Assembly: GCF_963082655.1 (NCBI RefSeq)
Contig: NC_081554.1
Span: 124,967,453 to 125,031,452 of the forward strand
Direction: 5' to 3'
Source: Stomoxys calcitrans
Taxonomy: Eukaryota > Arthropoda > Insecta > Diptera > Muscidae
Length of the DNA stretch: 64,000 nt
In this document: in pieces, positions 22,230 to 32,971 of the stretch
Position numbering within the stretch: the first letter of the stretch is position 1
Layout: every line of letters starts with the position of its first letter
The notes under the pieces: model-generated
Database searches by the model: none
What the model was told of the DNA's origin: nothing
Seen by the model: only the letters and a program-made list of their open reading frames with translations
Translations under genes and position numbers: made by a program

Positions 22230-23022
22230 TATTCAACCACCGCTAAGATCCTGATCATTGGCTTTCACTACGTGTGCATACAGCGCACAGGCCTGAAAGC
22301 GGTGATTTTGCATAGTGATGGGTTGCTTCCTTCGGTAATTGTCGCTGATTTGAAACTACTAAGAATTTTTAACGGCTTGCAAGGTGGTAAATTAAAGTAT
22401 TCTTGCTATTTTTGTGAATAGGACAGCCGAGACTCTTCTAAACATTACATACAAAGAGACCGGAAACTGCATTCAACAGCTATAATTGGTGAAAAAATAG
22501 CATTAATATCCCCTTAGTCAATCCAGAAAAAAAATCATTTTAACTCCGTTGCACGTAAAATTGGGCTTAATAAAGCAATTCGTGAAAGCAATTGATAAAA
22601 ATGGAGCAACATTCAAATACTTTGAACAGGGTTTTCCACGAATTACGAGGGGAAAATTAAAAGAAGTTCAAACATATGTTATATTATATAAAACATTAAT
22701 AAAAAGCAATTTAATTTTAAATCAATGACAATGACAAATACATACAACAAATGAAACACAAAAAAAAAAGAGCATGGAATTACTTTCACAAAAAACTACG
22801 CAACATGTTGTCGGCTTACCTTGCAATAGGTTGCAAAATGTCGATAAAATTGCACAAATGAGTGATGAGCAAGGTGAAAGACGTCACCAGGAAGTAATTA
22901 AAATTGAAAAACGTTATGTAGGAAGAAATAAAATCAGTTTGCTTTCTAACTATTGCTGGTCCCTGAAGAGCAATACTTACAGCGAAGTTTATAAAAAACA
23001 CAGAAATACAAAATATTTTTAA
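22230..23022 (+). pseudogene. Transposase-like protein of an unnamed arthropod repeat family, broken
   Basis: A decayed copy of a large protein that I recall as a repetitive, unclassified family in arthropods such as aphids and spiders. Readable pieces in order are GLKAVILHSDG (22290-22320), ADLKLLRIFNGLQGG, YSCYFCE with a stop where Trp is expected (22421), DSRDSSKHYIQRD, NIPLVNPEK across a frameshift, LHVKLGLIKQFVKAIDKNG (about 22548-22605), and KYFEQGFPRITRGKLKE. A deletion of unknown size follows. The C-terminal block SDEQGERRHQEV begins at 22861, then EKRYVGRNK and SNYCWSLK. The pattern of conserved C, H and EQGER-HQ residues suggests an enzymatic DNA-transposon protein, but the superfamily and reaction are not known to me. 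Stops, frameshifts and the deletion mean this copy is dead. Confidence 0.65.
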
Positions 23023-23494
23023 ATAAAAAACCAAGAAGTTAAAACACAAAAAATTGCATAAGTCATATATTTTTTAACCGACTACACATTTTGGAAAGCC
23101 TATTTAATTTCCTTTTTCACAGTAGTAAATATACTATATACTGCTTGTTTTGTATTTTTAGTGCGTTTTTTTCATATATCAGCCACATTAACTTACCGTA
23201 AATTAACTTGTTGGTTTATTTAAAAGAAAAATACCTTATATGAAAGACACTTTTGTGACCTTCAAAAGAAGGTAAAAATCATAGAAATCCCTTGTGTATG
23301 CCCGTTTTAAGCCGACAATCTACGAAAACTTATTTTTCTCTACAATTAGGGTCATAAAGTCACTTAACGATATGATCGAGAAAAATTAAAGGTATTTTCG
23401 TTTCCATGGACTCCAAAAAAACAAAATTGGTACATTAGAAGCCCTGAATATTTTGGTGTAGCACAGTGTAATTGAACAATTTGTGTCCTATGAT
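23023..23494. other. Unannotated spacer
   Basis: No recognisable gene or repeat until the minisatellite begins. Confidence 0.35.
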
Positions 23495-23960
23495 ACAAAA
23501 TTCAATGAATTTTCTTCCAAATATAAAATTTTAATGAAATTTTTTCCAAATACTAACACAATTTCAATGAAGTGTTTTCCTAAGACAAAATTTTAATGCA
23601 ATTTTTATGTAGAATTTTTCAATCAATTTTCAATTTCAATTCTCAATTTTTTTTTCAAAGACAACATTTTAAATCAACTTTTTCTAAACTAAAAAATTTC
23701 GAGAACATTTTTAAGGGGAAAATTTCAAAGCCAGTTATTAAAGACTAAATTTTGTTGACATTTTTCTAAAGGAAAACTTTCAGTGAAATTTTTACAAAAG
23801 ACTAAATTCCAATAAAATTTTTTCTAAAGTCAAATTTTTAATCAATTCTCAAAATTGTGATCAATTTTTTCTAAAGATAAAAATTTGAACTAAAATTATT
23901 TTATAGGCAAAACTTCAATCAAATTTTATCTGAAAACAGAATCAACCGTTGGACGATCGC
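23495..23960 (+). repeat. Degenerate ~30-bp A+T minisatellite
   Basis: Loose tandem units of the form 'caatgaaattttttctaaagacaaaattt'; at least ten can be followed before the pattern dissolves. A related short run precedes the family B copy at 24340-24476, and another follows it at 25560-25660. No coding potential. Confidence 0.65.
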
Positions 23961-24476
23961 CGTGCGAGGAATAAAAAGAGTTTTACAAAAGATGTTTGTG
24001 TGTTGCTATTAGCATCGTTGGATAAGTTGGATTTGAATAAGGGAAGTAAGATTTGATATGTTTTCTTTGCGCTTATGAAACAAGTCGACTTTAAGAGCCC
24101 TGTTCAAATTCAGATGTGTGCTTTACAACTTACTCAAGTTGGATTAGTTGTTAAGCACCATGATCTACTTGACATCTTCTTCTGATGGTTTTTCTTGGTT
24201 GAAAATTAAATCGCGATAAAGGAAACCAGTCAAATGCTTCTAGCAACAACACACTTTTTGCTTACTTTTTAAATGTTTTTTTGCTATACTATTCTTTGAA
24301 TATAAAACATCGGTCTTAAGCCGGACAATATCCTGCAATGAAATCTCAATGAAAACAGAATTTAAAAGAGATTTTTTTAAAACAATGAAATTGTTCCTGA
24401 TGACATAATTTCAATGAATTTTTCTAAAAACAAAATTTCAATGAATTGTTTTATTAAGACAATATTTCAATGACAT

Positions 24477-25552
24477 TTTTATACCCACCACCGAAGGATG
24501 GGGGTATACTCATTTTGCCATTCCGTTTGCAACACATCGAAATATCCTTTTCCGACCCTATAAAGTATATATATCCTTGATCGTCGTAAAAATTTAAGAA
24601 GATTTAGCCATGTCCGTCCGTATGTCTGTTGGAATCACGCTACAGTCTTTAAAAATAGAGATCTTGAACTGAAACTTTGCACAGATTCTTTCTTTGTCCA
24701 TAGGCAGGTTAATCTCGAAGATGGGCTATATCGGACTATATATTGATATAGCCCCATATAGACCGATCAGTCGATTTAAGGTCTTAGGCCCGTAAAAGCC
24801 ACATATATTATCCGATTTTGCTGAAATTTGGGACAGTGAGTTATGTTACGCCACTCGACATCCTTCTTCAATTTGGCCCCGGTCGGTCAAGATTTGGATA
24901 TAGCTGCAGTATAGACCGATCTCTCTATTTAAGGCCTTGAGCCCATAAAGGCGCATTTATTGTCTGATCACAGTGAAATTTGCAATTTGGCTTAGATCGG
25001 TTTAGATTTGCATATATCTGCATTTTGGACGATCTCTCCATTCAAGGTATTGGGCCCATAATAGGCGCATTTATTGTCTAATTTCGCCGAAATTTGAGAC
25101 AGTGAGTTGTGTTAGGCCCGTCGATATCTTTCTGCAACTTGGTTTAGATCGGTTTAGATTTGCATATAGCTGCATTTTGGACGATCTCTCGATTTAAAGT
25201 CTTGGCCCCATAAAATTCGCATTTATAATCCGTTAATTTCGCTGAAATTCGACACTGTGACTTGTGTTAGGTTCTTCGATATCGGTGTCGTATATGGTTC
25301 AGATCTATATTTGGATATAGCTACCAAAAATACCAATATTTTGTTCCACAAAATTGAACAATGGCTTGTACTTATTAGACCACACAATGTCCGTGCCGAA
25401 TTTGGTCCAAATCGGACCATATTTCGATATAGCTGCTAAGGAGCATAAATTATGAATTTTTCACCGGATTATGACGAAAAGTGGTTTACATACATACCCG
25501 TGGTATTGGGTATCCAAAGTTTACGGCCGAATTTAACGTCTTTTTACTTGTT
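24477..25552 (+). mobile_element. HINE-like family B, full-length copy
   Basis: Left end TTTTTATACCCACCACCGAA then GGATGGGGGTATACTCATTT and CAACACATCGAAATATCC. It is followed by TATATATCCTTGATCGTCGT and ATGTCCGTCCGTATGTCTG. The body has about five diverged units with ATATAGACCGATC, 'cccataaaagcc' and 'gctgaaatttgggacagtgag'. The right end reads ACATACATACCCGTGGTATT, a degraded hairpin (TTTACGGCCGAA) and TTTTTACTTGTT. Non-coding. Confidence 0.9.
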
Positions 25553-26000
25553 CTAGAGCTAAAATTTGATTGACAAAATTTTAATGAAATTTTTTTATAG
25601 ACAAGATTTAAAAAAATTTTTTCTGAAGACTAAATTTAAATGAATTCCATTTTTTTAATACAATAAAAAAATGGAATTCATTATTTAATTTTTTCGACTC
25701 CGACTGCAGGGAAAATTAAACGACTCCGACTCCGCAGCCCTGGTTTGACCAACATTTTGTTTATAGGAAATACATTATTTGTTGCGTGTAAAATCTAAGA
25801 CAAAACATTGATTCAGGTTCTTATTTGCACTTTTTGATTTGAAATTTGCACAACAAGACTATGTCTTATAAATTACAGTACAAGTTTTTAATTATGATAT
25901 TACGTCTGTGTTAATCTAAAAGGACCTTATATGTATAAAGCAAAAATTTACATAACCGATATAAAACAGATATGTACAATCAACCTTAAATAAACCGACT
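25553..26000. other. Spacer with minisatellite run
   Basis: About 25560-25660 repeats the 30-bp A+T unit. GGAATTCATT and its complement occur near 25640-25680 as a small inverted repeat (ATGAATTCCATTTTTT ... AAAAAATGGAATTCAT). No gene seen. Confidence 0.4.
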
Positions 26001-26938
26001 AGTTATAACCTCCACCATAGGATGGAGTATGGTAAATTTGTCATTCTGTTTGTAATACCTAGATGTCATTGTCATGATATGTCTGTCAGGCTGTCGGTCG
26101 AAAGCACGTTAACTTCCAAAGGAGTTAAGCTAGGCGATTGGAATTTTGCACAAATACTTCATATTAGTGTAGGTTGGTTGTTATAGTATGTGGGCCAAAT
26201 CGGTCCATGTTTTTATATAGCTGCCATATAAACAAAGCTCCCGATTTGGCGTCTTGAGCTTCTAGATGGCGCAATTCTTATCCGATTTGGCTAAAGTTTT
26301 GCACGTTGTTGCTTTGTTATGGCTTCCAATAACTGTGCCTAATATGGTTCAAATCGGTCTATAACCTGATTTAGCGTCAATTTAAACCGATCTTCAGATA
26401 AGACTTCTTGAGCCACTAAAAAGCATTTTTATGCACCCGATTTAATTGAACTTTACACCTTGTGCTTTGGTATGACTTCCAACGAATGTGCCAAGTATAG
26501 ACTAAATCAATCTTTAATCTGATATAGCTGCCATATAAACCGATTCCCGATTTGACTCCTTGAGCTTCTAGAGGGCGCAATTCATGTCCGATTTGGCTGA
26601 AATTTTGTGTGTAGCGTTTTGTTTTAACTTTCAATAACTGTGCCAAGTATGATCTAAATCGGTTCATAACTTGATAAAGCTGCAATATAAACCGATCTCC
26701 CAATTCGACTGAGCCTCTGGAAGGCGTATATACTACTTGATTGCCTGACATTTTTTCAGGTGGTATTTCTGTATGACTTCTAACAGACATGACAAGTACG
26801 ATCCACATCGGTCTAAAACTTTTTACAGCTCTTATATTGTATTTTTGAAAAAGTCATTCAAAGAACTTGTCACATGCGATCCATGGTGGAGGGTATATAA
26901 GATTCGACCCGACCGAATTTAACGCGCATTTACTTGTT
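26001..26938 (+). mobile_element. HINE-like family A copy
   Basis: Left end AGTTATAACCTCCACCATAG, then CATTCTGTTTGTAATACC and GTCGGTCGAAAGCACGTTAA. Four or five body units carry ATATAGCTGCCATATAAAC and 'cttgagcttctagagggcgc'. The right end reads ATCCATGGTGGAGGGTATAT, ATTCGACCCGACCGAATT and TTTACTTGTTTT. Open frames across it are repeat-derived. Confidence 0.88.
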
Positions 26939-27271
26939 TTAAAATAACAATCATGACTGAACAGAATTATTACAAACAAAATTTAGCAACGCTGGATTAC
27001 ATACACGCGAAAAAATAATACGTATGGGGTATCTTTGGGAAAAACAAATCTTTTTTATTGGGGAATTTTATTAATAATTTTATTCTTACTGCGTAACATT
27101 TCGTTTCATTGTTTATATGGGATGGGTTGGAATGTGTGAAATGTTTAGAAAATTCCAAAGAAACCTTTGAAGTGTTCAAACAAAATGTTCTCATTCTGCC
27201 GAATTGGTTTAAGTTCTTTTTATCCATTTGAGTAAGCACAATCGTTTTAAAAGTAAAAAAAAAAAAATAAT

Positions 27272-27274
<3 letters not shown>
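26939..27274. other. Unannotated spacer
   Basis: AT-rich, no recognisable element. Confidence 0.35.

Positions 27275-27335
<61 letters not shown>
27275..27335. repeat. (AT)n microsatellite, about 60 bp
   Basis: Pure AT dinucleotide run ending exactly where the hairpin end of a family A element (AACAAGTAGAAGCGTG) begins. Confidence 0.95.
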
Positions 27336-27336
<1 letters not shown>

Positions 27337-27674
27337 CAAGTAGAAGCGTGCTAAGTTCAGCCACATTTGTCAATTTCTTTTATCGATATCTCTATATAAC
27401 ATAGGATAATAGATCAGAATTGGTATGCTATTTGAGATATAACAAGTTATGAACAGATTGGTGCTATACTTGGGTTGGCTGTTGGAATGTGGAATTAATT
27501 GTGCAAAATTTCAGCCAAGATAAGAATTGTGCCCTATAGCGGCTCAAGAAATAAAATCGGGAGATCTGTTTATATGGGAATTATATCAAATAATTTATGA
27601 TAAAGATCATAGAAAAAGTCGTTGTGCAAAACTTTAGCAAAATCGCATAATAACTGCTCCCTGTAGGGGCTCTA
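27334..27674 (-). mobile_element. HINE-like family A, truncated by a SINE
   Basis: Begins AACAAGTAGAAGCGTGCTAA; the hairpin is lost ('gttcagccac'). Body units follow (AAATAAAATCGGGAGATCTG, 'gcaaaactttagcaaaatcgcataataactgc'). The copy stops at 27674 inside GGGGCTCTA, where a SINE head begins. Confidence 0.75.
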
Positions 27675-27760
27675 GGAGGCCACCATAGCGCAGAGGTTAG
27701 CATGTCCGCCTATGACGCTAAACGCCTGGGTTCAAATCCTGGCGAGACGATCAGAAAGAT
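27675..27760 (+). mobile_element. SINE tRNA-like head only
   Basis: GGAGGCCACCATAGCGCAGA, GTTAGCATGTCCGCCTATGA and GGTTCAAATCCTGGCGAGA give the A- and B-box region. The SINE body is absent, an unusual 5'-only fragment. Confidence 0.8.
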
Positions 27761-28507
27761 GCAAGATGTCTCTTCCAATTGGAAGAGAGTGTAACTAAAA
27801 AAGATTATTTTTTTATTGGGAAAAGCTATGTTTATATTGCAGCTTTAACAGCCATAAATATTGAGAGGTTCTCGCCGATCCTGGGAGAGTGTCAATTTTT
27901 CAAATTTTTCTTTTAGTGAAAAAAATACTCGTACTCACAATAACACGAATAAGAAACCTCGCACCAACCGTCGCCAGACTGGAGGCAACAATAATTTCTA
28001 CATCGCATAGAAAACTGCTTTACAAAACAAAGATCCAACGTTTTTCATAAAAGTTTACTTGTCGAAAGCTAATGATTTTTTTTGTGTGCATGAGTGTTAA
28101 AAAAAAAACCAAATGGAATTCCTAATAACAACATGTTGTATTTATCAGTATTAAATGGCATTATCTAAACAAACTATTCGTCACAAATTGTTTATGAATT
28201 TATTACAAATTTTTTTTTTAGAATTTTGTTGTAAATAAATTCCTAACGTTTTTGATAATATATATTCACTTGTCGAAAATGTTTTTTTGGGGGGAAATTC
28301 TGCACGTTGTATTCTGTAATGATATCCAACAATATAGGCCGATTAGATCTTTCTCTTCGGATATCTTAGTTGTAAAGTAAGATTGGGCTATTCAATTCTT
28401 TGACTTTGAACTTCATTTAAAGGGACCGAAAATCCTTTTTTGATGGACAGTAAAAGTAAAAATTACATTCAACTATTGCTCAATATCATAAACCATAAGC
28501 TAAGAAA
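27761..28507. other. Unannotated spacer
   Basis: No gene or repeat identified. The R1-like retroelement begins to be readable only from about 28545. Confidence 0.35.
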
Positions 28508-28544
28508 CGACCCACAATGTATCTACCTGATACATTGTGGGTCG
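28508..28544. repeat. Perfect 16-bp hairpin, 5-nt loop
   Basis: CGACCCACAATGTATC (28508-28523), loop TACCT, then the exact complement GATACATTGTGGGTCG (28529-28544). It lies immediately before the readable reverse transcriptase of the R1-like element, in a region expected to encode RT. Confidence 0.9.
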
Positions 28545-28936
28545 CATGACATACATATAAGGAAGAAGGTGGCACAGGGAACGCCACAGGCATTTTATGG
28601 CCACTCCTAAACAAACTACTAAGGATGCTGACTGAGAATGGAACCCGTCTGCTATGCAGACGATGTGATAATACTTCTATAGGAAAGGGATCCACATCAG
28701 CTATGCAAAATGGGTCTTAGATATGGCGTGCGACTGGGATAGACGTAGGGGTCTGAATGTTAACCGAGAGAAGAAAGCAATCTGCCTGTACACGTGGAAG
28801 ACGAAAGTGGGCTAATTTGACGCATCACGTTTCCTCATTAGACCGACTTTGATATCTGACAAGGTCAAATTCTTAAGAGTAATCTTGGACAGAAATCAGA
28901 ACTGGATGTGTCGTATTTGGGAGCGTACTTATAAGG
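28545..28936 (+). pseudogene. R1/LOA/I-group LINE: reverse transcriptase core, 5' half of a split copy
   Basis: Readable across frameshifts: VAQGTPQ near 28570 (the G-T-P-Q motif before the palm), LLNKLLRMLTENGTR, and an intact catalytic CYADDVIILL with YADD at 28653-28664. Then come ALDMACDWDRRRGLNVNREK-type residues, KTKVG, and a V-K-F-L-R-V-I-L-D stretch before NQNWMCRIWERTYKAHK at 28900-28936. It stops abruptly there, and the next expected residues resume at 30128 after about 1.19 kb of other sequence. Several stops make it inactive. Confidence 0.82.
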
Positions 28937-29207
28937 CTCACAAAAGTTAAACACTACATGAAAAAAAAAAATTCGTTTCACATATGAGAAATTTTCGCCA
29001 AGTAAACTTCTTTTCTAAAAAATATTGGATTTGGTTTACGAATACGTACATGTTTTTGCGATAAATTCTTGCAAAAATTTGTGACAAATTTAAAGTTTTA
29101 TACTACGACAATTCCATTCATTCTTCATATATTAAATGTTATTCGGGGATTTAACTAGTTTTTATTTACTTATCAATAAATTCAAAGTCATGATTATGTT
29201 TATTCTA

Positions 29208-29740
29208 ATTAAAGCCTCCACCGTAGGATGAAGGTATACTAATTTCGTCAATCCGTATGTAACCTCGAAATATTCATCTGAGACCCCATAAAGTATTTAA
29301 AATCTTGATCGTCATGACATTTCAAGTCGACCTACCCATGTCCGTCCGTCGGTCTGTCTGTCGAAAGCATGCTTACTTTAGAAGGTGTACATTTAAGCAC
29401 TTGAAATTTTGCACAAATACTTCTTATAAATGTAGGTTGGTTGCGATTGCAAGTGGGCTAAATCGGTTCATGTTTTGATATAGCTGCCAAATAAACTGGT
29501 CTTGGGTATTGAACTTCCAGAGACACCGTTTTAGTATGACTTCCATCAATTGTGTCAAGTATATTTTAAATCAGTCCATAATCTGATATAGCCGCCATAT
29601 TAACCGATTTGACTTCTTGAGCCTCTAGAGAACGCAACTCTTATCCAATTGCATATGTCGTTTTGCTATGACTTCCAACAACTGTGCAAGGTATAATCTG
29701 CATTGGTTATCAATTTCCGAGTTTACCATCCGTTCATCAC
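29208..29740 (+). mobile_element. HINE-like family A, left part
   Basis: AAGCCTCCACCGTAGGATGA, TATACTAATTTCGTCAATCC, AGACCCCATAAAGTATTTAA, GTCGACCTACCCATGTCCGT and then about three body units. The hairpin end is missing; the copy stops at about 29740. Confidence 0.82.
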
Positions 29741-29799
29741 TTTTTACCCATCACTCGTCTATACGCTTAAATATTGACCCCGTCTGATTCTCTGGGCAC

Positions 29800-30125
29800 G
29801 CTTAAATATTCACCCCATTTCTCTCTCTAGTAAGAGAGACCCAAGATAATAATTATTGGTCCGGTAAACTAATAATCGTTTGCGACTATCGAAACACTTT
29901 TGCCATTAACAAGTTTTTAGTTTTACAACAAAAGAAAGGGACCTTTACCGTAGGCAAAGTTGCTAAAGGATTTACGATAAACAAAGTTAATTACATTCAA
30001 TTATGCTACGTTTTTGGCAAACGTTTGATATGTTGAAGCGAAACGTGACATAGTTACAATTAAAGAAAAACTTTGTAATAAAAGTATTTTGTTTCTCTTA
30101 AACGTTTTATTCTTTTGCGTGAATG
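29800..30125 (+). repeat. LTR-like dispersed repeat, copy 1
   Basis: Shares most of about 320 bp with 46190-46520: AGAGACCCAAGATAATAATT, ACTAATAATCGTTTGCGACT, GTTTTTAGTTTTACAACAAA, TTTACGATAAACAAAGTTA, GCAAACGTTTGATATGTTGA and AATAAAAGTATTTTGTTTCT. The late AATAAA and TTTTATTCTTTTGCG would fit the R-U5 part of a solo LTR, but ends, target duplication and internal region are not seen, so the class is undetermined. Confidence 0.5.
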
Positions 30126-30127
30126 TA

Positions 30128-31290
30128 GACGGGCTTCAAGCTCGAAGTGGGACCTGAATCCGAGGATAGTTCAATGGCACTGCAGGAGCGTTTTTAGACC
30201 AAAACTTACTAAAGTCTCTCTAGTTTGGTGAACTGAGATGGAGAAAAAGTTCAACGTTAGGATAATACGACCGGTTCAAAGATCCATTCAAACTAGGGGA
30301 CTAGACACTATTCTAGACATCCGACCCATAGATATACGGATTAAGTATGAGGCACTGCTGCTATGTGGCTTAAAGCGATGGGAGAGTGGATAAATGATAG
30401 GAGTAAGTCATACCATCGCGGTATAATCAAAGGGACGATAGGAAACCTGTAAAGAATGGAAGATGTTTCCGATCGGAATACAGAGACGACACTTGAGGTC
30501 GAGTGCAAGACAATGCTGCCAGCGGCACAGTCTTGAATTGACGGAACTCTGGTTTTTCATCTGGAAGTTCATGGTACACGGATGGATCAAAGCTAGAGGA
30601 CAGAGTAGGTCTAGGGGTTTACATTGAACCCAGAGAGTTAGTGAGATCTATTTCCGACTATTCGACCATAATACGGTCCTGCAGGTAAAGATCCGGGCGA
30701 TCATGGAATGAACATCTTTACGGACAGAAAAGTTGCCATCAGGAAATAAAACCCAGGATGGTAAGATCACGAACAAGGAGAAGGAGATTATTGCCTTCTC
30801 TGAGGATGGCACGATCTGCATTGTCGGAGGACGGCACGATCCGCATGCCGGGCCATAGCTGAGTAAGGCGGAATGAAAGAGCAGATGATTTGGAAGTGAA
30901 GGCGTCAATGAACTTGGTTACCCCGAAGCCTTTCGGGTCGACGCAGTCCGAGTTAAGGGCGTGGAATCGAACGGTCGGTAGGGCGACAATACTTCTGTGG
31001 GTAGACCTGCATTAAGAGGACTACGAACGCACTTATGGAAAATAGGTGCGGCAGCGTGTTTAGGGTATTTGGGGAAGCTGATGAGACGTTGTCATTGCTC
31101 GAGGCTTGCAGACACTGGAACTTAGGTGGGGATGCAATAACAAACTTGAACCGACTTAAGGGCGTGGAATGGAGAACAATGGCAGATTTTGTTAACAGTA
31201 CGGAATTGCTGGCTTATATATTTTTTTTTTTTTTGGGCTACTTTTTAGTATTTAGAGCTGACAACAAACAGATATATATTTTGATTCGAT
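30128..31290 (+). pseudogene. R1/LOA/I-group LINE: thumb, RNase H and C-terminal part of the split copy
   Basis: Resumes with KWDLNPRIVQWHCRSVFRPK, then FNVRIIRPVQRSIQTRGLDT, LDIRPIDIRIKYEALL. The RNase H domain starts at WYTDGSKLEDR (30572-30604), whose first catalytic Asp is at 30581-30583. Later PGHS near 30853 and ERADDLEVKAS near 30870-30905 hold the distal RNase H residues, followed by NLVTPKPFGSTQSELRAWNR. The C-terminus near 31040-31230 reads FRVFGEADETL and RLKGVEWRTMADFVNSTELL, with the C-x-x-C knuckle damaged. An RNase H after RT places it with the R1/LOA/I groups. The same 3' end is found at 41985-42690. It is full of frameshifts. Confidence 0.82.
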
Positions 31291-31567
31291 AATTCTTTTG
31301 ACTAATTGGGTGTAAGAGAAATCTTAACTGTTTGAGAACATTTCTCTATTTAAGACGTTTTCGAATTCGTCAACATTTTGGGAATTAAACTTGAAAAATC
31401 TATCCATGTAACGCCAGGGTGGGCGATGGTTTATTAATAAAAGCAAAATAAATGAAATTTGGGTGGTCAATTTGGTTTTTAAAAAAAGTTTCTTCCAAAA
31501 ATAATTTCGATGGGGCCCAGACCTGGGCAAAATTTTGTCCTTCGACAATTGAATAACTACTCCTACT
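31291..31567. other. Unannotated spacer
   Basis: No recognisable feature between the LINE 3' end and the SINE. Confidence 0.35.
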
Positions 31568-31862
31568 AAATTGCTTATGAACATTCTACTTAGGAACAGG
31601 GGATACTTCTCTCATATCAATGAGTGCAGCTCGATTAAAGTATAAGCTCAATGATAAGGGGCCTCCATTTTTTGCTATGTGTTCCGCATAGCGACACCAC
31701 TTCGTAGAGAAATTTTAACATAGCAGGATACCTCATAAATATAGCCAGTAATAGTAAGGGTATAACCACCGCTAAAAATTTTTCTGATGTTCACGCCGAG
31801 ATTTGAACACAGGCGTTCGGCGTCATAGGTGGACACGCTAAACTCTGCGCCACGGTAGCCTT
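31568..31862 (-). mobile_element. tRNA-derived SINE, full-length diverged copy
   Basis: Complement of the SINE: TAGGAACAGGGGATACTTCT and GATAAGGGGCCTCC of the body, then the tRNA-like head with AGATTTGAACACAGGCG (B box, one change) and CTCTGCGCCACGGTAGCC (A box). It spans about 295 bp. Confidence 0.87.
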
Positions 31863-32971
31863 TATTGCAATTAATTAATATATTTTTAATTTCGAGCCAA
31901 ATTTGTATTATTTAGAGAATTTCTCACTGATATATTTTCATTGAAATTTTTATTCCGAAAATGCTTTATTAGAATTCTGTCTTTCATTGAAATTTTGTTT
32001 TAGAAAAGGTTCCCCGATTTGCATTGAAATTTTTTAATAAAAATATAATTTTGTCTCTACAAATGATATTATCGAAATTTTGTTAAAAAAAATTGTCTTA
32101 GAATATTTTTTTTTGAAATTTTGTTTCTGGAACAATGTCATTGAAATTTTGTCTATAAATCATTTCGAGGGACGTCTTTAGAGAAAATTTCATTGAAATT
32201 TTGTCTGGGGAGAATGTTGTAAATATTTTGCTCTAAAGGAAAATATCATTAAAATTTTCTATCAAGAGAATGTTTCATTAAAATTTTGTCTTTATAGAAC
32301 CTTTCATTGAAAATGTACTACCCTCAGGCTCCTATAGATGGGTTGGGTTTCCAAGATTCGACCTCACCGAACATGGCTAAATTTTACTTCTCACCGGCAT
32401 AGCAAGAAATTATGTCCACTTAACACATCCAAGCTTAAATTTAAATTTTGCCTTGGGGGAAAAATATCTATAGGTAAATTCTTTTTTTGCTGCCTAATAA
32501 CGTGTCTTTATCAGCTTAAACACCTTATTTTCAAAAACACAAAAAAAAATTATTTTTGCATGCATTATTATTCGCGTATGTACCATCCTCCCTTAGAATA
32601 AAAAGCAATCGCAAACAGTTGTTTACTCTTACGTAGATTGTCTTCAATGATCTTGGGTAGGTATTTTTAGTAAGCGTTTGCTAAGGTTAATGCAAAAAAA
32701 CCAAAAAAGTTTTTTTGCAGTGATTCATTCAACACACATTCTTGCTAGGGCATTTCACGTCAGCTTCATGTTTTCAACGTGGTTCACTTATTATCTGTGT
32801 TATCTCCATACATTTTCTCTTCTTTGCAAAATATCTACACATTCAAAATGTAAATCCAACTCAAAAGCTTTCTCGAGCTCTCTACTCATTGATTTTGGTA
32901 CATTTTGTTTGCACAATTTTGTTGCCTTAAGAAAGATCAGTATCTGGTGTATGATGGATGGCCTGTTGTAC
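31863..32971. other. Minisatellite and unannotated DNA
   Basis: 31925-32320 is the ~30-bp A+T repeat in reverse orientation ('tcattgaaattttgtctttagagaaaat'). 32325-32380 has a HINE-like scrap (GGTTTCCAAGATTCGACCTC, then ACCGAAC). From 32380 to 32971 I see nothing until the rolling-stone-like exon; this stretch would be its first intron on the minus strand. Confidence 0.45.

Larger units (their letters stand above)
28937..30127. other. Nested insertion inside the R1-like LINE
   Basis: About 1.19 kb interrupts the LINE between its RT palm and thumb. It holds 270 bp of unidentified AT-rich DNA, a truncated family A copy (29208-29740) and the LTR-like repeat at 29800-30125. Confidence 0.6.

Noticed and set aside
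26416..26808. 130-codon minus-strand frame
   Set aside because: Lies within a family A copy; peptide repeats follow the ~150-bp units.
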